Source: Circinella umbellata (lineage: Eukaryota > Mucoromycota > Mucoromycetes > Mucorales > Lichtheimiaceae). From it: a stretch of 64,000 nt of DNA. Both the position numbers and the translations under genes were made by a program. Shown here piece after piece: positions 23,569 through 35,245 of the stretch. The notes under the pieces were generated by a model. That model worked only from the letters and a program-made list of their open reading frames with translations. It was not told where the DNA came from and ran no database searches. Within the stretch, counting starts at the first letter, position 1. Each line of letters opens with the position of its first letter. The stretch is from contig JAIWNF010000002.1 in assembly GCA_025093555.1 (NCBI GenBank), positions 1,459,115-1,523,114 of the forward strand, written 5' to 3'.

Positions 23569-23817
23569 TCTGGTGGCGTTGTCTTGTAGCAGATTAGAGG
23601 CGTGTTCTTATTGTTTCCCTGTATATTTTGCTCGCATGTGATTTTTGCCAAGCGTCGTATTCAATGAGCAGTCGAACACAGTCCTCTAATAGCTAATTTT
23701 TCACAATGTTGCTATAATGCAAATGGGCGGGGGGTTTTTTATCCAATCTAAACTTGTCACAGAATACTTGGAATGATAATGTGCTCTTGTTAGGGATCTT
23801 GGTACAATCCAGATTTA

Positions 23818-23922
23818 TAAACCGATCCGCTTTTCATATGGATCGGGTCATATTCGGATTGTGTCTCAACGGATTCGTATTCGGATTGTAAACTGATGGA
23901 GATCTATCGATCCGTCGGTTTT
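23818..23922. repeat. short inverted/direct repeat cluster
   Basis: AAACCGATCCG at the left faces CGGATCGATAG-type sequence (CTATCGATCCGTCGGTTTTT) at the right. Between them TATTCGGATTGT occurs twice, 27 bp apart, and GGATCGGG once. About 105 bp; perhaps a foldback element. Confidence 0.4.
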
Positions 23923-24189
23923 TTTTGAAATCGTAGAAGTAGTGGCCACAAGATAGAAATTTTTTCATTTCTTCCTTAGGACAAACGAATATATTACCTT
24001 TTTTGTAAGAAATTGAAGAAATCACCTGAAAAGCTTCAAAAAATTTACAAAAATGGAAGGTAGCGACGAAGGAATACTGAATTGTGAGGGTTTGAGTGAG
24101 ACTGTATAACACTTGAATTTTTCTCAAAACATTTTTTTTTTCATTTTGCATGTTTCTTGCCTGATTCTATTGTTTGTTTAAAGTCATTA

Positions 24190-24430
24190 GAAAATATTAT
24201 ACTGGGTCTTTATTCCGCCACCTATTCCAACACCTGTAAGAGTCTGAAACGCATTATTTGAAGTATTTTTTCTGGTCTCAATAGGTTCTTGATTTTTTCT
24301 AACACCAACTGTAATCAAACCTGCAGCAGAGATAAATACCGGTATAGATGTTATATTTGCTCTCGTAGTAGTCCCGGGAACAATAGCACGCTTACCTTTT
24401 TTCTTTTTGGAACCGAGGCCTAGAGCTTTT
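24190..24430 (-). pseudogene. fragment of Tc1/IS630-type transposase
   Basis: Minus-strand frame KALGLGSKKKKGKRAIVPG followed by TTTRANITSIPVFISAAGLI and TVGVRKNQEP. The layout (basic GWSKKGxRA-like segment, then TTRGxNITIIGxISAxGLI) matches the stretch after the first catalytic Asp in DDE_3 transposases, as in the copy at 56700-56900. The DEAGF and later catalytic blocks are missing. A scrap only. Confidence 0.4.
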
Positions 24431-25460
24431 CATGCACTGGGCAAAAAGTGAATTACCACGCTGTTTTGAAAGACGGTATAATTGTCAACCACAGTGTTGG
24501 GATCATTGATTGAATAAATAAATACGTAAACAAGTTGCAGTATGGTCAGCAACCATAATGTACTATTTGTATCTGCTAATTTCTTTTTATATTTCATAGA
24601 CTTTATACTATATATGCAGGTGAAAAAAACAATTAATGCACAAAAAATATTGTATTGACACTATACATATTTGTGAAATTTGCAACGGATACTCTCAAAA
24701 ACATGCTATATCGATTAGGTAACTTTAATCCTTACGGACATCTCTCTTTTATATTTTCTCTAATAATCTGATATAATTACTACATCGTATTCAGCCATTT
24801 ATACACTATATACGTATACAGTTAATAATCGTTCAATATTTCTTATCTTTTTTCACTATATTATTATGTACGTACACAAATAGGGGCTGCATGAAGACAA
24901 GACAAACTAATGATATATATGAGTGGTCAATAATAAGGTGTTGACAACGCCGGTACTATAGTTTACATGGTCTAAGGACTTGTTCGACAACTTTTTATTT
25001 AAGGGGTGTCCGTAGCAATTCCCGATAAATTACTATTTTAAATGAGTGTTTTGCTCTGTCCATCCCAAAAACGTGTTGTTCTATCCACCCACCAAAAAGG
25101 ACCAGGTTCCATTATAAAAAGAAAGCGAACTGCACAGAAATGCTACGCTCAATAAGGCAATTGTTTATGGTGCCTGTGTTTATATAAACAAATGCCAGTT
25201 TGAACATTCAGAACAATGGGTGTGTGAATACCAGAATAAGAAAGATTTACCACCCAAAAATTTAGTGCACCCAACAATGATAAAATAGAACTTTTTACTT
25301 TGAAGTTGCCAAAATCAAAAACAAAAAAACTGTCACTTTTTTATTTAGTATAAATAAAGCATTTTCTTTCACTTTTTTTTTTAACTTTTCTTCACCTTTT
25401 TTTAATTTCTTTAACATTCTTCCACTTTCTTCCACTTTAATCTTAACTTTCTTTTAAAAA
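24431..25460. other. intergenic region
   Basis: No gene recognised. A T/C-rich leader with repeated CTTTCTTC, CACTTT and CTTTAACTTT strings (25360-25455) precedes the F-box-like start and looks like a fungal 5' leader. Confidence 0.4.
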
Positions 25461-26256
25461 ATGAATCATCCAGGCGATTTCACCCAAATTTTACCTTTTG
25501 AAGTTACAACTACAATATTTTTGTATGTTACAACATTTGGAGATTTTTTAACCTGCTACTGGGTCTCTCCTGCTTGGAGACGACTTATAATTAATTATTT
25601 TTTTCCTCGTTTATCCTCCATACTCGCAAATAACCCTCCTTTCTCCACATTTCCACGTTTAACATTCAAAATAATCATGTTCAGAGAAAAAGTGAATAGA
25701 AGCCTCAACGTACGACCAACTCTTATATACGCACCCTAGTTGTTTTCGTTTTATACATGATGTATTATATGGCAAATAGCGATATTGGTTGTACGACTGG
25801 CAGAATTAGAACTTATCATGCCGGTATGTATATATATTTTTATAAGATGTATGACATTACGTAACATTTTAGTTTACCCAAGTAAGAGCTAACATGTAAG
25901 CATTTTCATCCGTTATATTAGACCTCTCTGGCAATTCTCGCGATATCTGTAACGTAATACTCATTTGCAGTAGTAATTGCTTACAAACCTTGCGCATCTA
26001 CACTCGATTATCGAAAATACTTTTTCCAACATTCTTACGTTATTTGCATCTCAGTAAAAAAATACAAAAAATAGAACTCAAAAAAACATTTACACCTGAT
26101 AATATTTTACCTACATTGCATAATCCACCAAACACTAGTCTTCGCGAATTTCAAATCAATGACTTTCGCGGTACGGAAGAAGCAAAAAACCAACTTCATA
26201 ATTTTATCGCAAACAACTTTACATCAATCCAAGAAATCCAAATCAATCGCTCATAA
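25461..26256 (+). pseudogene. F-box/LRR-like gene, probably decayed
   Basis: MNHPGDFTQILPFEVTTTIF followed by LYVTTFGDFLTCYWVSPAWR reads as an F-box-like N-terminus (LPxEV...I...V....DFL.C..VS..WR). The frame ends at 25739. The next frame reads RTLVVFVLYMMYYMANSDIG, and after one or two candidate introns (GTATGT near 25823; acceptor near 25921) it reads DLSGNSRDICNVILICSSNC, LQTLRIYTRLSKILFPTFLR, then HLSKKIQKIELKK..., a Leu-rich segment ending at 26256. One frameshift near 25708 seems needed. F-box proteins recruit substrates to SCF ubiquitin ligases; this copy may not be functional. It could also be a short intact gene ending at 25739. Confidence 0.45.
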
Positions 26257-28551
26257 ATCCATTCGGTACGTTTTTAAAGATATACAGCGTGTTTCTTTTT
26301 TCATGGGGCGAAAAACATTGGACTTTATGATGATGATGATTATGTACATACAAACACACTAACATATAAGCACTATTTATAACTTTTTTTATAGCTTCTT
26401 CTTTTGCTTCTTCTCTTTTCCCCTTTCTTCTTGTGTTGCTTAATTCATTGCTATTCTTATATTTCTTACTTCTTTTTCTTATTTTCTATATTTTTACGTA
26501 CCATATTTTTATTCTTATTATCATTATAACATTCTAGCATTACCATCATCTTCTTATTTGCAAATAAATCATTATCAAAAGTTCTTTTTTTTCAAGGAAT
26601 ACTTATAAGTTTACATCTGTCCAAAAAGAATTTCATCCTTATTTGTAATTGCATTATATTTTACCTGAAATTGCATTAAGGGAACAGGTAATCAATTATT
26701 TAATATAAATAGGATAGCTTCTTCCCTCCCTTGTGAAATATGTACAACAATCAGTTCAGTTCATTCAAATAAACTTTTTTTCCGACTGTTTGACCAGTTT
26801 ATTTTGCTGGTTATAGAAATCACCCTTTTCTTTATATTATTTTATTAAATACAGTCTGAATAGTATGTAACAGTATTACATACCTTTGTGCCCACGTTAT
26901 CTTTACCAAATAACTCAGTTAGTAATGCTACCACTAGTACAACAAAAGGGCAACAACAAGGAGGTCATTCTCTTGAAGTGAAAATATCACGTCCAAAATT
27001 ATTAAAACGAGTATCCGGTCAATCTTTATTGACAATATCGATACATACAGTAGTGTCAGTTCAACGTCATGAATGAACTCTTTTATATAGATGGAGAAAC
27101 ACGAGTCGATTATAAAATTCTTCACTTCTCAAGGCGAACTTGCGCAAGAAATATCATCATACTCAATATCGCATCCGATCCGGATCGGTTTCCCTAAGAG
27201 CCCTATGAACAGAAAACTTTTTTGTATTGCAATCGAATAAAAGAAAAAGAGGCATGCATAAGAACATTCTTAAAATAACTGAAACTTGATCTTCTACTCA
27301 TTCACACTGCACCATCGAACATTTTGCTGCAACAGCATCAGTAGCAGGAGCAGTAAGGATCTTGAATTATTTCACTGCAAAAACAAAACGAGATATTACA
27401 ATTGTGATATCAACTATTGATATTTCAGGTCTTGTAATTGTGATATCAATAGTCTATATTTCCCCCTTTCAACAATCTGTTTTATCGTCTATCAACATAT
27501 TTATATTCTAAATGTCAACACATTGCTTTTAGGCAACCAATAAAAAAGGAAACACATTACAAAAATATTACGTACGTATTTGAAAAAAAAAACTTTTTAT
27601 TTGACAATATAGTATACTTTTATTTATAACATTCCTAAACTATAAAAATACCTGATACTCTTCTATGGAATATTTTGCCTACCTGTTATAAGATAACTCA
27701 TACTAATTATTCACGCGAACTATGGATATACATTTATACATGGCACGAAAATGTAGGTAATATATATATATATATATAACAACTAGTCAAGAACGATAAC
27801 AAAAGAAAATCTGATAATGAAGATATTTTTTGATCATAAAGATTAATGAAAATCGATAAAAAAAAGCTCTTGTGCCAAAATATATACTATAGAATAAAAC
27901 AGGTAATAAAAAAACATAGTAATAAAAAAAGATATCGAGAGTGGAGACATACCTTTAGAATAAATAATATATAAGCACATTGTTATGCTGCACACATTCA
28001 CGAAACGATGTATAAAAGGGTATAAGATATGGAAGAAAGAAAAAGGAGATGCTAATTTAACACCAAAAAACAATATAAAGAAAAAGAAATGAATGTATAC
28101 ATTAAAAAATACTAGATTGAACGTGTCGAAATTCAAAGAATAAATAATACGTAATTACCATTCTACAATTAATAAGCCAGAAGGGTTATGTCAAGTAACA
28201 ATGTAGTTATGAACAAAGAGGAATGGTTCTTGTATTGTGCCTTACTGCTTTAATTCTTTATATTAAAAGTGAGATGTGCAAATGGTAAATGAAAATAAAA
28301 AGCAAATGAAGTATGAGAAACCAAGTGAATTATAATACATAATATTTTATTTTTGGAGAAAAAGGTGAAGATATATGACAAGTCATATCAGGGACGTTAC
28401 AAGAATACAATAAAAGAAAACAAAACAACTACTATTGATATAAAAGAAGTCTAGATATCTCCCCTAATACTTCATTGTGTACAATGCAACAATACAAGTG
28501 CACAATAAAGCTTGTGGGTTTTGCATACTTAACAACAAAAAATGACAAAAG
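26257..28551. other. gene-poor AT-rich stretch
   Basis: Only short frames of no recognised family. One at 26888-27076 (ISRPKLLKRVSGQSLLTISI) has coding-like composition but no start context. Near 27396-27472, ATTGTGATATCAA occurs twice with TATTTC after each, an imperfect ~30-bp direct repeat. TA repeat at 27759-27778. Confidence 0.4.
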
Positions 28552-28949
28552 TGCAAAACGTTCGCCGCCGTAAGGGGTTGCTTTTGGTATGTCAGAGCCC
28601 AGGCAGAGCCCACGGAGCAGAGTGGCCCAAACACACCGCAAACATCCTGCAAAACGTTCGCCGCCGTAAGGGGTTGCTCCAGTAAGATACCAAGGCAACA
28701 GACAGAGCAGAGTGGCACAAACACACCGCAAACGTCCCGTTCTTTTGTCAATCTTCTACAATGTAAAAAATGCTGAACGTTCATCGTCGTAGGGATTGCT
28801 TTCGTAAGATACCAAGGCAAGAGCCTCCAGAGCAGTGCCACAACAGACAGCAAACGTCTTGCAGAACGTTAACCGCCGCAGGGTTCTCCAGTAAGATTAC
28901 CAAGGCAGAGCCGACGGAGCAGGGAGCCACAAACACACCACAAACGTCC
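28552..28949. repeat. GC-rich tandem repeat, four ~90-bp units
   Basis: Units start at 28552, 28648, 28771 and 28860. Each begins TGCAAAACGTTCGCCGCCGT or a variant (TGCTGAACGTTCATCGTCGT, TGCAGAACGTTAACCGCCGC). Each continues with AAGATACCAAGGCA, then GGAGCAG, and ends CACACCGCAAACGTCC or a variant. Units 2 and 3 are separated by ~33 bp that also resembles the flanks (CTTTTGTCAAT). The tract is far richer in G+C than its surroundings. No frame is conserved across units. Confidence 0.85.
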
Positions 28950-29408
28950 AGCTTCTTTGTTTATTGTTCAGCAAAGAGAAAAGAAAAAGAAAACCAATAA
29001 AAAACCCCCAACGAAATATTTGAATTCAAAAAAATTTAATGTCAGGAAAATCTTGACGAATCAATTTCTCTCCTGGTTACTGGGGGGAAGCTTGGGGGGA
29101 GGTTCGAATTGTCGCACGCGTTTATGAAAAAAAAAACCACTTGTGTCAAAGTCAATCCTTTTCACCTTAACAAAAACTTCTTTTGGTCACTAATCAAAGT
29201 AACAATTAATGTTTCAAAGGTTATTAAAAGTATAGTTCTACTTTGTAATAATGAAGAAGCCAACCAAACTTATTTACCTTCTATTTTTACTTTTACTATA
29301 AAAAATAAACTCATGCTAAACGCTCCTTCCGCTTCCAACTTTTTTTTAACATAAAGTACCCCTTTTTTTTCTTTCAATTCATTTATTATTTGGTCTTTGC
29401 AAGACGCA
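28950..29408. other. region between tandem repeat and pseudogene
   Basis: AT-rich, no recognised feature apart from a G-rich patch at 29083-29101. Confidence 0.4.
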
Positions 29409-29988
29409 ATGTTAACTCTAATCAACTCTTTCACCGCGACTGCTGCTGATTTCAAGGCTATGGTCAGAGAAAAGAAAATCAAGCAGAAGAAATAATAAGC
29501 GAAGTCAAGGAAGAAACTTACAAAGTACAAAAGGCAATGAAAAACATGGAAGACCGCGTCAATAAGATTCACAGACAACTTGAAGGTCTAAAAACAACAT
29601 CAAGCGAATCAATTATGTTCAATTGACAATAGTGCCCTTGTGCTGAACCAGCAGCCAATCTGTTGAATGGACGCGACTTTCCACATCCGCTTGACGACAA
29701 TGGTGTCATTCAACAGTTGTCATGACACTCTTGGTCAAACTGTATTTGAACAAGAGTGGAAAGCTGTATATCTTACGATCTATAAGGAAAATGTTACGCC
29801 CTTTACCAAAGTCCCTACGTTGAACACTCGCACAAATATGATTTGGACTTAATAACAATACAGTGTGATCTCTCGGAGAGTCGACAACCCAAGCCAACTC
29901 CTTACTTGAGAAGTACATAAAAGACGATTTCTCTTTGCTCGTATGTGATGGTTATTGGGACGCCCGTTTGTTAATGGTTAACTTTTGA
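29409..29988 (+). pseudogene. decayed copy of another multicopy family (family Q)
   Basis: Starts MLTLINSFTATAADFKAMVR. It shifts to ENQAEEIISEVKEETYKVQK and MKNMEDRVNKIHRQLEGLKT (coiled coil). It stops, then reads ALVLNQQP, shifts to NLLNGRDFPHPLDDNGVIQQ, and shifts again to HDTLGQTVFEQEWKAVYLTI and YKENVTPFTKVPTLNTRTN. A final shift gives IKDDFSLLVCDGYWDARLLM. At least four breaks. Blocks such as EWKAVYLTIYKENVTPF are clearly constrained protein. I associate this organisation with repeated hypothetical or mobile-element-associated proteins of Mucorales, but I know no function. Confidence 0.55.
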
Positions 29989-32220
29989 TACTTTTGAATT
30001 AAATGATCCAGGAGCCACAGATGAAAATTAAGTTGTTTTATTATTATTTTTACCCATACAGGCTTAAAACTGGTCATGGTTTGTGCAAGTGATAACACAT
30101 ATAACTCATCCGGGTTTTTCTAGATTTGACAACCAATGTATTCTATCAAAGTAGTTCAAAAAATGACTCCAACACAAACAATGGTACAAGGTATGTATTA
30201 TTTTTATATGATATGTGATATGTGTACAATCAGAATAGTTTGGATCGAGTTAGAAACGATGGGAGATATGATGTTGAAAATCGAATAAAGTGTTCGGAAG
30301 ATGGCAGCCGACAAAACTTTGATGTGGAACTACTCCCAACATACGAAATCCTTGTAGATTGTGATTTTTTATGGTTTCGTCAAATGTTCATATCCGAGGG
30401 GCGAAGGATTGGACGAAGTGGATGGAATGGAAACAGGGGGATTGCTGAATAAAAATGGACATCGTATATCTATGTAAGTGATGATCAAGATAGTGAGTGC
30501 AGAAGTCAATCATCGAACTATGATGCTACATTGACAAGTGACGACGATGACGATGACTATTATCAGGAAATGCAATACAAAAACAAACCTAGCTTTATGA
30601 CCAACAGTTGGAAAAAACAATCTAAAGGAATCGTACGAAAGCAAGACATGAATGTATCTTAAGCAGATCGTGTTAAAGTGGATAAAAAAAAGACATGTCA
30701 AGGAAACTGGGCAAAGGCGTGTTCAATTTAATTTCGTCATTAATAAAATAAATAAATTTCAATGTAATAGTGACAAACCCCCCTCGGCTAATAAAAAAAT
30801 ACGTGATTACACATATAATTGGACTAGTGAAAAGAAATAGTATATTACAGATCCACTTTATATAAAAATCGTTTGAACTAATGTCTTTAAAAAAGTGGGA
30901 GAGTTTTATGAACTTATAGTTTTCAATGAACATGCGATTATTTTAGCAAAGTGAACAACAATGAAAAAAGTTTAGACATGGTGGTTACTGAAATGCGTGT
31001 GTTAATTTTTTTAATCGTTATCACCTTCCAGCTTTTTGATTTCCTCTCTCGCTCTTTACCAAGATGCTATTCTTTACGGCAGGAGGTCTCTTATTATATT
31101 TCTTTTATTTGCTGCTCAAAAACTCAAAAGAAAGATGTACTCTTATTAAATACTACTGTTCGGCGGACTAATCATGTAGCAATTATTCATGCTGTTAGTT
31201 ACTTCTTTTTAGTTCATAAGCGGGATAATTGTAGTATTCGTCGAGGATTCTTATGGATTGATAACAAAAAGGGTTTTTATTATACAAAAGCGCTCAAGAT
31301 TCAATAATAGAGTTGCATGGTCATGTTCAATCAACATTATTCCTTATTCAATGGATATTTGACATTTACAATAAAAAATAGTGTATGATGGAACTCTTTA
31401 CAGTTGTAAGAGCTTTTGATGGAGTTTAAGAAAAGGGGGGAAAGGCATCATTTCTTGAGATTGTCAAGATATGCTACGTACAATGGTCACATGCTAAAAA
31501 AATAATCTTATCTCAAACATGTTTATGCAGATCATTTTTCAGTATACCACATCTCTACAACTTGTAATTAGAAGAGACGTTTAATTTAACCATCTCAGAG
31601 TAACGATAATTCAAGGTAGTAACAAAAACAAAATCATATTATTACTACCTATACGTACTACAAGACAACACATATTTTGTAGTCGTCAACAGCTTTCATA
31701 AAGAGAATGTATTTGTACCACACTTAAAAATATTCTTTGATTGGTGTGATGTAATGTTTGGAAATGTTTGGATTGTTATACTACGTTCTTTTATTTCAAG
31801 TTGATTTTCCTTTTCATTTTCTTATTAGACAGAAGAAATATTATTGTCTACTTTTATTTTATTTTAATGTATTGATATATATGAAGATGAAATGAGGAGA
31901 ATATTCTCATCGCTACGTCATACTAATACTGTAGTTAAGATTCTAGTTATTGAATAGTAATCGATGGTATCTATATTATGCTGAACCATGAAGTAGACAC
32001 AAATATAGATGATAATAAACTACATATATCTGGAATGTACTTCAATCCAAATGCTTAACTTTGACTTTGGTAATAGATAAATGAATAATTTTAATTTATT
32101 TATGGCTGTCACAACATATGCAGAATTAAGATCGACGCATTTTCCTTTTTTTTTTGTGCTCCCTTTCTTTTTTGGTTTCTTAATAAATATAAAAGAACAC
32201 TTTGTAGTTTCCACACTTTG
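29989..32220. other. gene-poor stretch with scraps
   Basis: Short frames at 30222-30452 (NFDVELLPTYEILVDCDFLW) and 30951-31307 (RTNHVAIIHAVSYFFLVHKR) have no recognised family and no clear gene structure. They may be debris of family Q or other repeats. The 46-bp repeat copy 2 lies at 30717-30764. Confidence 0.4.
30717..30764. repeat. 46-bp dispersed repeat, copy 2
   Basis: GCGTGTTCAATTTAATTTCG, then TCATTAATAAAATAAATAAA and TTTCAATG, matching 21713-21761. No similarity beyond these edges. Confidence 0.8.
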
Positions 32221-33143
32221 ATGGGTAAAAAGTTCTTTCCTTACTACATTATTTTTACAGCTTTTTTTTCAAATTAACAATTTATATAATAATATAGAAG
32301 ACACAAGTTATACTATTGGCAATTTGACGTGTCGTGTCTTACCTGGTCAAGCCCGTGAATATACATGTCATGCTAACACACCTACATTTAGTATTTTGGA
32401 TATTTTATATACGATGTTGACCGTCATAATTTATTGGCTTGTGGTAATATATAAAGAGAAAAAAAATAGAAGAGGGGAAGAGAGAGAATTAATGTTTTTT
32501 TTTTTGTTTTGTAATAATCTTTCATAACTCGATTCATAATCTTCTCTGTAGCCGTTACCAAAAATAAGTTGGATAGACTACTTTTACGCGACAAGGATAC
32601 CTAAAAATGATTATTATTATATTCTTTGTGTGATATTAATATGGCTATGGTTAAAAAGCCATACTGTTAAAGAAGGTATATAGATATATATATATGAAGG
32701 AGATGAGTTATTCTAACCAGTGAAAAAAAAAGAAGGTATTAAGTTGTACAGAAAGTATTCTTGCTATGAAAGATATAGGTATTCAAGTACGGACAGTATA
32801 TTGGGGTGGTAAAAGTGTTTCCAAATTCATTGATCAACATAAAATCGATGATATTATTATCAATGAAGGAATCACTATGTGGCAAATTAAATCCTATATG
32901 GCCATTTTAGTAAAAAATCAAGATCATATGGTGGTCGTATTTGAGGTATTTAGTTTTTTCAAGAAGCAAAAAAAAAGAGAGTGGTGAAGATATAAGTTCA
33001 AGATATAGTTAACCAACAAAAGGAATTATGTGTATATATAGCATTTATTGCCTAGGCTACGTCCAGTCTTATTGGATGTGTATTGGGGTACGCGGGCCGT
33101 CATCTTTCCACATCAAACCCAACTTTCAAATGATGATAGATAG
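32221..33143 (+). CDS. PIGH: PIG-H/Gpi15, subunit of GPI-N-acetylglucosaminyltransferase
   Basis: Exons 32221-32224, 32298-32443, 32552-32675, 32752-32945 and 33042-33143 give 189 residues, the usual PIG-H length. Residues ~20-90 contain two hydrophobic spans (FSILDILYTMLTVIIYWLV and YYYILCVILIWLWL) forming the membrane hairpin. The C-terminal PIG-H domain reads ESILAMKDIGIQVRTVYW, KFIDQHKIDDIIINEGI, YMAILVKNQDHMVVVF and HLLPRLRPVLLDVYWGTRAV. Known role: part of the ER complex (with PIG-A/Gpi3 and others) that transfers GlcNAc to phosphatidylinositol, the first step of GPI anchor synthesis. The first exon is only ATGG, placed by splice signals (GG|GTAAAAAG ... AATATAG|AA). A different upstream start cannot be excluded. 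It converges with LST8 with 218 nt between stops. Confidence 0.88.
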
Positions 33144-33361
33144 ACAACAAGAAATATATACATGTATATATAACAATATTGTACTATTACATGAACTCCT
33201 CTTCTTTTTTTGTAATGTTAATGTGTATATATGATGCAACAAAATTATATTGGAATAGGTGGTGGTAATTTGTATGGTGTGTTTGGAAAAAAAAAAGAGG
33301 AGAAACGAATAATGACGATGAAGTATATATAATAGTAGTGATGGGTAGTAGTAATAGAACT

Positions 33362-35245
33362 TTATGGATAACCAATCGAAAGATCATTTAATGCTACACA
33401 TACAGCAGCTTTATGGTGTCCATTATATTGTCGAATTGTTTCACCTTGTCCAAGTTCCCATAATCGTGAAACATGATCCGATGAAGCTATTATTATTATT
33501 ATCATTATCATAATTATTATCAAATTATTTCAGTATGTAATAATTCGCAAATATATTTATAACATCATGTAAATACATGAATATTTTACCTGTAACTAAA
33601 TAGGCAGAGTCTGCTGAAAATGCACAATCCCATACCCATCGTTGATGACCTGTTAACGTCAATACCAATTTAAAATCCTCTTCTGTACTCCATATTTTAA
33701 CAGTTTTATCAGCTGAACATGTTGCCAATAACCTTAGAGTTTTAAAGAAATGAAATGTAATTTTTGTTAACGTGGTGAATGTAAAATATGCAGAATAAGT
33801 GTAGAGCAAAAAAAAAAAGTACATTACTTTGTATCAGGACTTAATAAACAACGTAATATATAATCATTATGTGCAGTGAACTTGGTTATTGGTACAATTT
33901 CTGGATTATCTGATGATGTATTCGACATTCGCCACACATAAACTCGTCCCTAATTTTTTTCAGCAGAAAAAAGAAATGCATGAATTACTATTTTTCTCTT
34001 TCAAACGCATTATAAAAATAACAAAAAAAAAAGAATTTACCTTATTATTTCCAGCCACCATCATGGAACCATCTGATGCTACACTTACAGACCGCATAGC
34101 AACGCCTTCTTCTGGTACCTTTTTGTTTTTTACATCATATTTCAACATTAGTTGTCATTTCCTTATCCAGTCAGATCTTAAAGAGAGAAAGAAAAGAGAG
34201 AGAATTTACCAGTTCATGTGTACATGAATGTGCAGCAAGGTCCCATATTTTAACACTACCATTTTGATCGCACGTTACTAATTCGCCTTGATTTGCATGC
34301 ATAACTGCGTCATTGATAGGTGCTCCGTTTCCAAAATTTCGTGTCAATACCGGTGGATTACGACCCGAACTAAAAAAAAAGAAAAAGGAAAAAAGAGTAA
34401 GTGAAGTTTTTTTTTATATCTTTCACAAAATATTGTAAACTTTTCCCCTTTTTTTTCTTACCGGGTATCCCAAATTTTTAAATGACCATCTTCACTTGCA
34501 GTAAACATCCAACGTCCTTCACCATGGAAACCTGTTGCTGTGATATTACCTGTATGATCTCCAAATACAACAAACTATAGACAATTTACTTATTATTATT
34601 GTTTCTACACTGACATTTCTCTCCACTTTCCTGTTTTATATATATATATGGATACTCACAGGATTTTCATTGGGATTATTGATATCGTATAATCGAACAG
34701 AATGGTTTCCTGTAAAAGTATCCAAATTCATTCATATTATAAACCACAAAAACATGTGTATCCTTTACTCTCTCGCTCTCTCGTTCACTTTTCTTTACCT
34801 GCAGCCGCAAGTATTGTTTTATCAGGCGAAATACATAATCGATTCACTTGCTGTTTATTTGTTTTTACAACGAAAAGAAAAATATTTAATTCCCCCAAAA
34901 AAAAAGTTACGCTTAAATGTGTATTAAATAATGAAACTTATACATTACTGAATCAGGATGTTTAATTGTACGTGAACAAATACCACTAAGGGCTTCCCAA
35001 AATCGAATGGTATTATCATAACCAGCTGTCACTAAAATAACGGAATGGCTATCGTTTTGTAATGGTTGCTGCTGCTGCTGCTGCTGAAAAGTTTGCTGTT
35101 GAGAAGTTTGCTGTTGACTTTGCTGTTGCTGTTGTTGTTGTTGGTGTTGTTGTAACTGAGCATAATATTGTTGTTGTTGTTGTTGCTCTTGGTCTTGTTG
35201 TTGAAGTTGTTCTGATTCATAATCATCACCTTCACCTTGTCCCAT
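33362..35245 (-). CDS. LST8: LST8 / mLST8, WD40 subunit of TOR complexes
   Basis: Nine minus-strand exons: 35245-34949, 34850-34799, 34709-34660, 34574-34462, 34369-34210, 34118-34041, 33949-33828, 33732-33590 and 33486-33362. They join to 379 residues. The WD40 propeller starts at about residue 70: [99 protein letters not shown] and [13 protein letters not shown], seven blades in all. The final residues are [13 protein letters not shown]8 is usually 300-330 residues. The extra ~65 residues are an acidic then Gln-rich N-terminal extension encoded by CAA/CAG runs, beginning [17 protein letters not shown]. Known role: stabilises the TOR kinase domain in TORC1 and TORC2. Orthology is clear; the role of the poly-Q head is unknown. 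Confidence 0.94.

Noticed and set aside
24487..24500. CAGTGTTGGGATC resembling the terminus found at 63362
   Set aside because: It is not next to TA, diverges after ten bases, and its orientation does not bracket the nearby transposase scrap.
28432..29000. Cys/Leu-rich frames across the GC-rich tandem repeat
   Set aside because: The frame is not kept from unit to unit, so these are chance frames in repeat DNA.
29083..29130. GGTTCGAATTGTCGCACGC, resembling a tRNA T-loop
   Set aside because: No matching acceptor stem, D-arm or anticodon arm could be folded around it.
30840..30960. VGEFYEL-like string resembling a MutS/MSH6 mismatch-binding motif
   Set aside because: Only about seven residues match, frames break on both sides, and no other MutS block is present.
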